Assembly: GCA_026260175.1 (NCBI GenBank)
Contig: JAKCWW010002705.1
Location: 34,171-54,411 of the forward strand
DNA: 20,241 nucleotides
Source of the DNA: Reticulitermes lucifugus
Taxonomy: Eukaryota; Arthropoda; Insecta; Blattodea; Rhinotermitidae
Direction of reading: 5' to 3'
Positions 1 to 10,725 of the stretch are shown here, in pieces. The translations under genes and the position numbers were made by a program. Below the pieces are notes generated by a model that saw nothing but the letters and a program-made list of their open reading frames with translations, had not been told where the DNA came from and did not search any database. The number at the start of each line of letters is the position of its first letter. Position 1 is the stretch's first letter.

Positions 1-11
1 TCGTGTGGTAA

Positions 12-60
12 TTGTTTACCGACGTTTCGGGACAACGTGTCGGTCCCATCTTCACGGGTC
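12..60 (-). repeat. Retroelement 3'-end scrap with GAAAC stem-loop motif
   Basis: Read on the minus strand, positions 55 to 17 give GTGAAGA, one T, a perfect 5-bp stem (GGGAC at 47-43 with GTCCC at 33-29) around a 9-base loop, then GAAAC, the tetramer GTCG and GTA. The GAAACGTCGGTA block recurs at 915-904, and GAAACGTCG at 19758-19750, also on the minus strand. I infer these are fragments of related retroelement ends. The element is cut by the window edge and no coding part is visible. The resemblance to a hammerhead core is treated in the findings. Confidence 0.45.
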
Positions 61-211
61 AAGAGTCCTGGAGCGCAAATCTCATCAACATCGAAGCGGA
101 AGCCTGAAATCAATAGCGTATGTAATTGAAATTATCCAGCTAACAAATTGAAAAAATTTCGCGAAAGTATTACAAACAGTATATGTAATAGAATTACGGA
201 AAGAGGTTAGC

Positions 212-402
212 TTTAAGTAACTTAAGGACCTTAAGCGACGTGAAAAACAGATAGAAGTATTTAAGTACTTAAAGTACGGTGAAAAAATTATATAAGCAAC
301 TTTACGTCTTCCAGTAGCATGAAAAACAGCTAAGTAATTTACCTACTTAAAGCAAAGTGAAAACCAGATTTAAGTAAATTAAGTACTGCGAGTAACGTGA
401 AC
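212..402. repeat. Minisatellite, five degenerate ~40-bp units
   Basis: Five imperfect copies of a unit built from TTTAAGTAA-like and TACTTAAAG-like blocks followed by a GTGAAAAACAG-like block stand head to tail. The TGAAAA-type anchor falls at 241, 280, 320, 358 and 398, giving periods of 39, 40, 38 and 40 bases. The first four units end in a TGAAAA block and the last in TGAACG. The unit is AT-rich and carries internal palindromes such as AAGTACTT. I do not recognise the family. It could be a stand-alone minisatellite or a subterminal array of a transposon. Confidence 0.8.
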
Positions 403-740
403 GAATGCTTCAAAAGAGTAAGAAATGATTATAAACAAAAATTGGAAAAGTAACGAGAGATAGGAAATAATATGACTGCGAACAGATGTATTTACTTCAA
501 TTGGTTGTGTCTGGGGGGGGGCATCGGGTTCAATTCCCTCCTTAGAAACGGGTTTTCTTACGAGTATTAGTGTTTCTCCTCCAGGCAGTAGAAGCGGAAG
601 ATCTTGAAACATGTCACTACTGGTTCTTCCCCGGACCCTTACAATTTAGCGTACACAGTATTATTAGACACAGACTTTTTCCTGGGTAAATTTAGCAGCG
701 GATTGAATACCGTTAAAGAGCCTCAGCAGCAGTGCACAAG
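403..740. other. No gene seen; G9 tract
   Basis: No supported gene. A run of nine G lies at 513-521. A minus-strand ORF crossing it (379-612) has no recognisable domain and its middle is dictated by the G/C tract, so I leave it uncalled. Confidence 0.5.
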
Positions 741-744
741 TTAA

Positions 745-960
745 GTCAAAAAAGTGATTGGTTTGCCATACACCAAACACTTGTGATTTGTATTTAGAGG
801 TGTCCCTGTTCGGTTCTGAGCCGGGACGTTTGAGGTTCTCACAGCGGTGTTGCTGAAGATCGTATAAATGTGGTTGTTTACGCCGTGTCGACTGGTAAAC
901 AGGTACCGACGTTTCGGGGGATAGTATTGCCTTTGAAGCGTCAGTAACTGCAAGTATTTA
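745..960 (-). repeat. Probable retroelement 3'-end fragment with GAAACGTCGGTA motif
   Basis: On the minus strand CCCCCGAAACGTCGGTACC occurs at about 920-902, sharing 12 bases (GAAACGTCGGTA) with the scrap at the left window edge. The upstream half of the stem-loop motif is eroded here, with only a weak GG/CC pairing. Downstream on the same strand, the sequence that gives the peptide PAQNRTGTPLNTN looks like non-coding element tail read as protein. The boundaries are estimates. The family assignment is inference from the shared motif and from recollection of similar tails in cockroach sequences. Confidence 0.3.
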
Positions 961-971
961 CCAATCAACAC

Positions 972-1594
972 GCTCTAACAACCCCGGAGACATGAATCCC
1001 AAGTCTTTGTTTCTTTTAGAGGTTTTTTCCTGTTACCTTTCACATTTGCCCCTTTATTTCATTCGACTGTAATTAGAATTTACAGATAGCGGTCAGTCAT
1101 TAAATAACCCCAAGACCATCGTTAATAAGGGAAAGTCTATCTATCCTCACTCTGTGTGACAACGACAGAGAGTGATGCATGTTTGTTCTGGGATATGTTG
1201 AGGGTGTGCACCTGTGACCAAACATTCTGGTCCCTTCACCCTGCATCCCTGCTTGTTCTGGCAGCGTTAAAATCAATAGCACTGCAGCAGACTGCTTCCT
1301 GTTATGATATCACTCTTCACTACATAAATGATACTAGTATTTACCACAAAAACGTGATGGCCAGACGGTCACAGTTATCCCGCAGAACTGTGTGGATGTT
1401 CTCACTTTCTAGAGCGAAACAGCGTGACCTGACCACTAATTAATTAGATTTTTATAAAAGCGGCTGGATCATACATCCAACAAACCACCGTCAAATATAT
1501 ATACATCTCGAACCTTAAAATACGTGTGTTCTGGTGTCAACATGGTTTAAAAGTCAAGAAGGTAAGTAAAGATGAAGTTATCGCTGATCAGGTC
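972..1594. other. No supported gene
   Basis: Overlapping ORFs of 95 codons (+, 1156-1443) and 60 codons (-, 1100-1282) have no domain that I recognise. They carry no splice-site or codon pattern that would argue for an exon. I regard both as chance. Confidence 0.4.
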
Positions 1595-1830
1595 ATGCAG
1601 GTGTATGGGGGGAGTCGAAATATAGCTTCACTCATTCTTATCTCGGCACTTTGTGGAGGTGAATGGTCAGTTTCATGCCCCGGTCGCTTTACTTCCAAGG
1701 AAAGAGCCACCGTTGGCCATTGAATAGGAAACTGGGACGCCTCCAGGACAGATATGGACAATTTGGAGACGAGAAAAATGTCTGTCGCCGCCGTGGTCAA
1801 AATGCTTTCAGCAGGTTCCAATGAACGTTT
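1595..1830 (+). repeat. 'GGEWS' coding-like dispersed repeat fragment
   Basis: In one plus frame from about 1595 to 1722 the translation contains SALCGGEWSVSCPGRF and then TSKERA, ending in a stop. I remember a very common cockroach repeat whose conceptual translation runs ...SALDGGEWSASRPGRF..PRERAP...; the match in spacing and residues is close. The following bases (1735-1830) look like its diverged continuation. The function of this repeat is unknown to me and it is probably not a host gene. A 90-codon antisense ORF across it is a shadow. Confidence 0.55.
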
Positions 1831-1888
1831 CATGTGAGTATTGTTACGTTCTAATAACACTGAATATTAGTACGAAAAAGGTCGTGTG

Positions 1889-2350
1889 TTCTTCTCACCA
1901 GTAAATTGGACTTACATTTAAGGCACAAACTAGTAAAGTGCTACATTTGGAGCATAGCTTTGTGTGGTGCTGAAACGTGGACACTTCGGAAAGTAGATCA
2001 GAAATACATGGAAAGTTTTGAAATGTGGTGCTGGAGAAGGATGAAGATAAGTTGGACCGATCGTGTTAGAGGTGAAGAAATGTTACAAAGAGTCAAGGAG
2101 GAGAGAAATGTAAGACATACAATAAAAAAAGAATGCTAAATGGATTTGTCATATCTTGCGAAGGAAACGCCTCTAAAACACGTTATTGAAGGAAAGCTGG
2201 AAGGAAGAAGTAACTTTAAAACGAGGAAGAAGACGTAAGCAGCTAGTGGATGACTTAAGGAAAAGAGATGATACTGGAAATTGAAAGAGGAAGCACTAGA
2301 TCGCGCTCCGTGGAGAACTTGCTTTGGAAGAGGCTGCAGAATGAATGAAG
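1889..2350 (+). pseudogene. Non-LTR retrotransposon (LINE) RT C-terminal remnant
   Basis: This is the region after the RT palm, ending at the ORF terminus, of an insect LINE. The frame starting at 1891 reads LLTSKLDLHLRHKLVKCY, then CGAETWTLRK and FEMWCWRRM with ISWTDRVR, hallmarks of this class. The copy is dead. After TIKK (about 2130) the frame shifts to KNAKWICHILRRK, shifts again to LKHVIEGKLEGR, then to LKRGRRRKQLVDDLR, and finally to YWKLKEEALDRAPWRT with CFGRGC. At least four indels, plus stop codons, interrupt about 150 codons. The 5' two-thirds of the element is missing, as in a 5'-truncated LINE insertion. It follows the GGEWS repeat directly, suggesting that the two may belong to one element or were inserted together. 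Confidence 0.85.
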
Positions 2351-2767
2351 GTCGTGTGATTCATTTCGTGTTCCGGCACTGATATCTGACCTTCTGTTGA
2401 GACTGTGCAAGATCCATTTATATGGCCAGAGTTCCTGTTCAAGTCAAGAGCTTTGCTCAGTTTGACGGAAGTATTTTTTGTTGCTTTGTGTTAAGAAATA
2501 AAAAAAATGGCGATATCAAATTCCTTTCATACCTAATAATTATAAGAGAATATTTGAAGAGGTTCTTTCTCGATATGGTAAACACTTAATGTTGGTGAAT
2601 ACCATCACTGGTTAATTTACCTGCATGTAATAGGAGAATTTTTTAAATAATTTTCGAAAAGTCTTAACAAATGTCAACTCTACGGAACACAGTCCTTCTT
2701 GGGAAGTTTTTATGTCCTCATTTAGTAAAGCAATTTTTTTTTGTGTTTTATGGAACCAGAAGATTAA
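2351..2767. other. No gene seen
   Basis: AT-rich sequence without recognised coding or repeat content. Only short A and T homopolymers stand out, for example near 2497 and 2737. Confidence 0.4.
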
Positions 2768-3000
2768 TTTTCATGTTTATAATAGCCTGCCATTTTTCCC
2801 TAACCTGAGCCAGAAGAATCCTGTCAAAGCCTTCCGGTCTTATTTGCACAAGATCTAACTTAATACTATCCTTCTATCTACGTCTATTTCTTCCAGGTGG
2901 TTGTTTTCCTTTAGGTTTCGCAACAAAATCCTGTATGAGATTTTCTTCTCCCAGTATTTAATACACAACCCACTCATCTTATCCTCCTTGATTTGATGAC
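2768..3000 (-). pseudogene. LINE RT C-terminal remnant, minus strand
   Basis: Read on the minus strand from about 2998, the translation gives IKSRRIR, a stop in place of the usual W, and VG. After a frameshift it continues KPKGKQPPGRNRRR, a stop, KDSIKLDL, and then ILLAQVREKWQAIINMKI. This follows the order of the LINE tail at 13446-13697 ([49 protein letters not shown]), so both are the same ORF region of related LINEs. It is heavily mutated and truncated at both ends, and it is the only LINE piece in the window on this strand. Confidence 0.75.
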
Positions 3001-4013
3001 AGAAAACAAATTTCAAATAACAACTCAAACTAGTAGCAACAGAAGTATAACCATTAAGCCCTTAAAATATATAGGATTAAACAGAAAGAAATATTGGAAA
3101 CAGACTTGGAAATTTGAATAAATTGCTTATAATTAAACAGTAAAGCCAGTGCGAAATTATGAACGCAGAGAAATAGCAATGCTTGTAAGGTTAATGAAAT
3201 ATTTTGAAGATAGTTTCAAGTCTGGTACAGACCACAAAGCTTCTAACATGCAGGGGTAAAGTTACTATAAGTTACGAATAAGCTGCGATTTCTTTGTGGC
3301 ATGAAGAAGAGCCGAAATATTAGAAAATTAAAACCAAATTCCTTTAGAAACAAATAGAAAACTTTTATAAAATTTTTATAACAAAATAAGGCTGTACTCT
3401 ACAAATCCTACTCCTTTTAACACAGCGTGTTTAGCAAATGAGCCACAGACATCTGTAGAGCTGCTAGAGAAATTTGTACACTAAGCCATCGCATATGAGT
3501 TCGTTCTCGCATTCTCTTTGCCGGCTCTGTGAATTTACGTTTTCCTACATAATGAGCTTTAAAGAAACTTTATCTAATTCCTCTAGTTGTAGAAAATTAT
3601 CCCATTTTACTGCAAGAAACATAGCAATATATTATATAGGATCAGTTCTGAAACCTGGAATGTTTACACCTCGCTGAGTCCACAGGGAAAATTCAACAGT
3701 TTGCTAGTAAAGGGCCCGTGAGAAACTTAAGATTATAGCGGTTATCATTGCGAGAAAAGCTTCGCATATTTCTATCCTTGATATTCAGGGCAGTTGGTTT
3801 TATCGAAATGTGGGACTCCAACTCAACCTCCTATCCCTCAGACTCTTAGTCTTAGGCATTGTATGTATAAAACCTGCATATAAAGAAAGTTTAAATGTAA
3901 CATTTCAAGAGGAGATCCCACAAAATTAGGAGTGAATTTTGCCTCACGTTGGGATTTTAATTAATATAATTGACCTGACACATCCCACACTAATTCATCT
4001 GAGATACGTTAGA
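3001..4013. other. No gene seen
   Basis: AT-rich sequence. A 67-codon ORF (+, 3474-3677) has no recognisable feature. I find no repeat family here by eye. Confidence 0.4.
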
Positions 4014-4014
4014 T

Positions 4015-4032
4015 TGTGTGTGTGTGTGTGTG
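4015..4032. repeat. (TG)9 microsatellite
   Basis: Nine uninterrupted TG dinucleotides, followed by the impure tail TATGTGG. Confidence 0.95.
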
Positions 4033-7000
4033 TATGTGGTGACACCTATAAGTATACTCCTTGCAATATTAACTGAGGGATCGAAGTTGTGTTTGGGGTA
4101 ACGAGTCACATTATAAACCCAAATTTGCAGAGCAAATTTTTGTTAAGTGTTCTTTTCGAGAAGTGATAAAGAAAATATTCCTATACTGAAGAACAAGGGG
4201 CGCTTTTTTACAATATTCATAACCATTCCCCGGTGTTATCTATCCTCATACATTTCAATCCAATCCATTTTTCCACATAGTTTCTCCCAAAGATATCTGC
4301 CGGCCGCCTATGATGCATTCATATGTACAAATAATGAAAAGTCGCAAGCTGTTTTACCTCCTTCCACACGCGTTAATTCGGATTAGGGACGAAGTTGTTC
4401 CAACGCAAGACCTTCATAATTCTGAATCTGTGAATTTTTAAGAAGGTTCCGCAGGATTCCAAGCTCAAATATTATGAATATGTTTGAAGCCACTGGAGAA
4501 TCCACAGCATTAGACACAGTCGGACGTTTTCTCGAACTAAAATGTAGAACACATAAATATTTACCTCATGAGAATAACAGGTGTGATTTATAGCACTACA
4601 TTCCAAATTCTTTGAAATAAAATGATTGAAATAATTTATCTCAATTTTAGCCTTCATATCGTTTATCCTTTTAAGCAATCATTTAAATAAACACAACCAT
4701 CAAACACAAATTTGTCAGCTCCCAACAGGGCTATATACTGCTAACATATAATATCCATAAATAATTCACAACACTCAGATACGTATATCCACAATTCTTA
4801 CTGTCACATTGCAATCTCTTAAAGGATAGCAAGCTGGGCCGATTTTTTGTATTATACAAGAATCGTATCATATATACAATTATATACGCGTATGTTATGT
4901 TAAGGTTACCTGCACTGCACACTGAACATTTCAACTATGTAATTACACAGCAATATGAAAAAGCCTCCCTCCCCCTTTTTTGACGATTTCATGGTAGAGG
5001 CACGATGAAGTATTAAAAGTTTCATTCAATAAGTTGATATGTTATTGTTGTGTTTGATGGACTTGCTTAATTTAATATTTGCCAAACAATCTTTTGTCTC
5101 TATAGTTTTGAAACCGTGCAATTACAAAGCGTACCCCTAACATTTACATAACCTATAAAGTTGAACGCTAAATATCTGTATCTTCTCAGAGGCAACATTG
5201 GGATGTACAAACTACTGTAATTTCGACTTCGCTACTACCAGTTGCAACGCCGATCCTTGTGGCTTCAGCTGCAACTATTTGTAAAAGGCAGTGGGAATAG
5301 GTTTTTAATCACAGCCGTAGTTCGCCTTTTCTGCCTGGGACAACAAGAAGCCAGATAAAAATAATTTGGAAAAGGAACCTCTAATGAAGATTGTGATGCG
5401 TCTCTGAGAGCAGAGCCACATCTGTGAGCAGTTCTTGCTGCTGCTTACTGAATCCACGGCGTTACCTCGCAATGCCATTTGCATTAAGTGCTACGAATTT
5501 GCAGGGCTTACGAAGTCTAGTGGCCAATGTGTGCGAAGCTTAGTGGTATGCTTAAGTAGAAAGTTTGGACGAAAAGAGAAGAGACCAGACTTTACTCAGT
5601 TTCTATTTATCCTCATAGTTTTAGTTGAGAGGATGTCTGACCTCTTTCAATGTCTTTCATAATCACACGAGGTCAAATACTGAGGATGTTGTCTAGGGTT
5701 TCTATTTTAATCATTACCACAAAGAGCAGCAACAAGGTATATGATATCCAGACTTGTTGTTGATGTTTGGTCTGTCCACCTTTACCTTTACCTTTTCGTT
5801 TGTCAGTCGGAGTGTGTTCATATGCTAACTTGGGAATGCGTGTATCGTTGAGCCTTAATAAATGTATTTCCTTGCATTTATAACCCACAACAACTTCATA
5901 AAAGGTAAAGAACAATCAGTTATCTTATATCTATATTTGTTTGACGGTCATGTAATACATACCCTGGAATTTACCTCAAGAACTTCCATTTCCATCGTCT
6001 CAGATCTTCTTTTAGACCATTTTAGTAAATTCTCACACACGTATAGGGACATCGGTACCGCGATTATCTAATATAAATTTAAGAGCATTTCCTTATTGCT
6101 TGTTTTAAATATGCCTGGAATGTTCCACACACATATATAGTCAAAGATTTACAGCTTCTGCTTTTTCACATTGCATGTACAAACCTCTTTTGTTAACAAG
6201 ATACATGTTAGCAATCCACAGACGCAGGTCTTGAAAAGAAATACTTGATATATCTGTTTTATTGTCGCCAGTAAACATTTCCAGTAAGTTGTCTATACAG
6301 CCAGAAAGACTAATTGGGAAATACCGAATCTTGTAGGCATTTTGTATAATCCATTGGACTCGTTGCTGTCCGTTTGGTGGACTGTACCTACACAACTAAG
6401 GAAGGAAATGAGGTCATGTGACCTTGCCTCCGAAGGATTCGAAGTCGTGACTGTAGTGTGGAGCCGTCCAACAAAACACGGTTTAAGCACAGAAATCAGG
6501 ATGGCTGTTTTATACATATATAGCATGGGCCGAAAACAATAAATTTTATAAAAGCAGTGCTAGCTGGATAGGAATCATTTCATATATACGCAATTTCATA
6601 GCAAAAAAATTATCTTCATATTCCAGCGCAGTAAGATTACAGGAAAATTCCAAAAATGAAAGCATGCTCTTGCAACTCTACTGTTATATAAATACGTCTG
6701 TTTTTCACTCAATCATATTGAACACATATAAATACTTGATTGAGGAAAGAGTTGTAGTAAAAAGACGGTCACTTTCCGTCACATTACATAAGAGAGAAGA
6801 ACATGTGCATCTAAGTTACTTACCGATAATTATTTCATTTGACTTGAGTGCATAAATATTTATGCGAGAATTGCCTTCAGATAATTATAAACTCATTCAT
6901 AATGGAAATAGCGTAGTGTCTGCTTCCTTGTGGGCTCCATTGTATTTCTTTCACTGTTATTATCACATTACGAAGACAGCCCTAATCTAAGAAGTAATAT

Positions 7001-7501
7001 TCAAACTGCTGCTCCCGTCTATAATCCCCAGACGATTTTGCTTTAGAATTTCATTCACAGGAGCAGAACAGAAGTCTGAGAAGTTGGGAACAAGTTTTCT
7101 GCAAATTAAATTTTGTGTCCTATCAGATGAAAAACCCAGAATGTCTAAAACAAAAATTGAATTCTATACCAATTCGAAGTTCTGTTCTAAGTAAATCATG
7201 TCAGAATTCTCTAAATTGTTTCGGAATATCGGAAATTCGTCTTTAAGCGTATTCATCTCATGTCCCGTAATATACTTATTCAGTATAAAGAGAAAACGAA
7301 GGTTTTATTATTCTGTTTTCGCTTTCGCAAATTTTACTTGAATATAAGAAAGAGAAAGTAATAGAGGGATGAGAAAATCGCACAATGAAGGACCTCATGT
7401 TATGTATGCTTCAGAGAATATTATTAAATAAAAAAATGAGAATATAGGGATACGCACTTTTAGCTATGACGGGTGCGATGGAAAGTAATTACATAACTTC
7501 G
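4033..7501. other. Long AT-rich stretch without a supported gene
   Basis: ORFs of 63-84 codons on both strands (for example 4147-4386, 5435-5662, 6141-6395 and 6342-6542) show no domain, no conserved motif that I know, and no extended open frame. Minor low-complexity pieces include CCTTTA repeats at 5779-5795. The stretch 6360-6480 is more GC-rich than its surroundings and may be an unrecognised repeat, but I cannot name it. It may be intron or intergenic DNA; the window gives no evidence to decide. Confidence 0.4.
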
Positions 7502-7670
7502 GAAGGCAAATTACATGAAAGAGAATACTTAAAGCCCAAATATGTGCCTGGGAAGATAACACTAAATTAGATCTCAAGTAGAGAGAATGTAAGGGTGTTA
7601 ATTGGGTTTCAGCGGCTCAGGACAGAGTGCAGTGGAGTTCTGTTGTGAACACTTCCTCTACAAGGGCCAC
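7502..7670 (+). pseudogene. Eroded LINE RT C-terminal scrap
   Basis: The frame through 7549 reads WEDNTKLDLK, a stop, then RECKGVNWVSAAQDRVQW and SSVVNT. This aligns residue for residue in order with the better-preserved LINE tail at 13580-13690 ([11 protein letters not shown], then [12 protein letters not shown], then RALVNAV). The bases upstream to about 7502 fit the KPEGKRP-like part with a stop. Only about 55 codons remain, with no detectable 3' UTR. It is the same ORF region as the other LINE pieces in this window, so it is another 5'-truncated relic. Confidence 0.7.
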
Positions 7671-10600
7671 ATTCCACATAGGCTACAACAAATGTTTCAC
7701 ATTAAATTTGACATGTGTTTATAATCTGCTGTTTTTATGGTGTTTACTTTCGAAATGCTACTTTTGTGTAGGTGTTTAAATATTTTGAATTCAATACAAT
7801 ATTTGTGCGGGCACAACAGCAAAGTTGTCAATTACCAAACCACTAAACACATGAAAGTAAAACACAAATTCACAAAAATAAAACAAAAACAAAAATGAAA
7901 TTAACACAAATTACAACAAAAACAGATCTAGTGCTCTCTCAACAGCCCCACATCATTCTATCACTTTGCAATGCACTCCTGCCTATGCATGTATGGACTC
8001 GGCCACTACAAAATTTTTGAATGAGAAATCATTAAAGGTATAGTGATAAAAAAATGTATTAAATACTTAAGAGAAACGCTGCTGGAAAGACTAGAAAACT
8101 AGAACATCAGCTGCAATAGTGTATAAAAATAAGATAAAATCTCTTTTAAAGAATTACTGAATTTGATACGTTTCCACTGGTACCTGTCTGTATTTCAATT
8201 ACATTAAGCAATGGTATCTGTTACTAGTGTTTCGTGTTTTGTAAGCATTTGTAAAGGAACATTAGCATAAACACACCAAGTACATAGAGCTTTGCGAATA
8301 GCAAATACATTCAAGAAATTTATCGTTACCGTATGAAAGCAAATAAAATAGTAACGTCATATAAATACTGTAGTATTGATACTAGACATTGCACTGAACA
8401 TACTAAAGAGTTTGCTTTTCGCAGCAAAATTACAAATAACGTCAATACAGCAAATAAAATATAACAGAAGCAATAAAACTACATACAAATCATTCTGAGC
8501 ACGAAACATATGCAAGGATGTATAGAAATTGAAATAGAAACATGACAAGAAAGTACGAATACATAAAAGGTGTAGAGAGATATATTTATTGCATGTGTAT
8601 GCTAAAGAAATAAATCAAACAAACGTGCATGAATAACCACAACCCGAATTTCAAAATTATTACCATAGACAGAAGCACTTATAGCCTTTAGGCTTATATT
8701 TCCTTTCCAAGCCATCCACAACAAAAACACGTCACTCCGTCTCATAGTTCAACAACTATTGTTCCAACATCACGTGATATTACAACTAGGCAAGAAATAC
8801 GAATAGAAAAACTTTACAAACAAGAGGCTTATTCTTAGTGCACCAACTTATCGTAAAACAAATTAAAGATAGTGTGATCCAAAGATAAATACAATTTCAT
8901 GTTTGACATTTATATATGCTAATAAAACGCATGGACTTCAAAGGGAATGTATAGCTGACGGCAAAATAAACACAACCGAACGTAAGTGGCATGATAACAA
9001 TAAGACCAAATGTAAATAGCTTTATACAGTCCACGAATTTGAGAGAGATAACTATTACGATATTAACCTCAATGTATGTTATTTACAACATAAGAGACAC
9101 AGCATAAAGTTAAGAATACGCGACAAAGGAATAATGACAGAAATGGTATAATCATGCTGAGAGATGTAATAATCGCAACATGAGACATAATGAATAACTA
9201 ATTTAAGATTGTTAATTCAACAAAATCTTAAATATTAATACAGCATTCATTAAAAATTCAAAACTTAAAATTTTTAACATATTTTATTACGGATTTTCTT
9301 TATTTTAAGCATAAATTCACCATAATAGTTTTCGGGGAAAATGCATATACGATATATAACCCAAACATGTCCAAATAAATAAACTTAAATTGGTATTCGT
9401 AATGACAACTGACAAATATGATATTTAAAGTGTACAACTTTAAGTACAATATTAGTTGTGTTGTGATGACTTAGTAAAGTTAAGACAAACTGCGAGCATT
9501 ACATTTACAGTGCTGCAAAACTCCAAGTATGGAGTGCATTTCGAATTATATGTAAATTCTATTTAGATCCAAACAGTAATATGTCATATGACTACGTATT
9601 ATTAAGGTAGTATCATTTGTTACCAAGTTTTAACAGAAACCGGAAACAATGACAGGTATAAGCTTGCTCATAATTAATTACCTCTCCTAGAATATATGTT
9701 CTTCTACAGATATTTTGTTGCTTGCTCTCACGTACTCTATCGTAATCTTGTTGTGTAATATATTAACATTTGTGTGGGATTGTCAACCTATTACAAGTCA
9801 TTATGTTTTGTTTAAAACTGGAAAACCCATTTCAACGTTGACGCGTTATTCGAATGTAAAGTTTACTCTCCAATTTTTATTACGTAATATCCCAATATTG
9901 CATAACATCATTTACGGGACGTATGCAACTATACATACGCATTTTTCTTGGCTTTGGTTTGGGGTGTTGATTATTTAATGCTGTTGTATCTAGTAAAGAA
10001 GTGATTTGTCTTTAACTGTGTTGAAATAATTATCTGAATTCATTTATTTTTGCTTTATTTGATATACGTATGGTGGAGGCAAATTAAATTTATCACACAG
10101 ACATTTTCATAAAACTGTACTACGAAATTGTATTCTACTATTAAAGAATTAATGAGAAATTGAGGAGTGTATGGCTAAAAACCCTACGCAATATGCAGAT
10201 TATGAAATGGCATTCCGTAAAATATTCTTATCGAATTTACAGCTATCTACGAAGGGATTATTTCCAAACTGCTTCATAAATCACAGTAATGCATTTATAA
10301 TAAATAAATAACCACAGACGTATTGGAAACAGTTACGAATAACGATATAAATATGCTGTAAGACGAATATTTATTCCTTAGCCACGTTTTTATATTTATA
10401 CTGCTGATGTCACTATATAGAATTTGGGGATAATTATCAGAGATTTTGAGAATATGACGTTCAACAGCCTTTTTTTTGGAAATGATGAAACGCCTACTTA
10501 ATATTCTGGATGTAACTTAGAGAAAGTCACGTGTATATTGTGGCAAATTTAGAGATGGTGTTACAGACCACAGTAAGGAAGGGAAGTTAACTATGAATAA

Positions 10601-10725
10601 TCAATAGATAACTGGATTATTGTTTGTTGATAGTTACTAACTGCTTCCTTCACAATAAATCCATTAAAATGGGGACCGATCATGTGAAATTTTGCAATAT
10701 ATGGAATCTAAAATGTAGCATTATG
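7671..10725. other. Long AT-rich stretch without a supported gene
   Basis: Very AT-rich. A plus-strand A-rich tract with AAAAC/AAAAT steps lies at 7849-7925. Short ORFs (8357-8548 -, 9715-9978 +) are hydrophobic or low-complexity products of AT-rich sequence and are not convincing. No tRNA or repeat family recognised. Confidence 0.4.

Noticed and set aside
1156..1443. 95-codon plus-strand ORF
   Set aside because: No recognised motif, heavily overlapped by antisense ORFs, no splice or conservation evidence.
5779..5795. CCTTTA repeats as telomere-like sequence
   Set aside because: Insect telomeric repeat is TTAGG/CCTAA; this is a short, different low-complexity motif.
6342..6542. Overlapping ORFs on both strands in a slightly GC-richer block
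   Set aside because: The peptide looked vaguely repeat-like, but I could not tie it to any family, so no feature is called.
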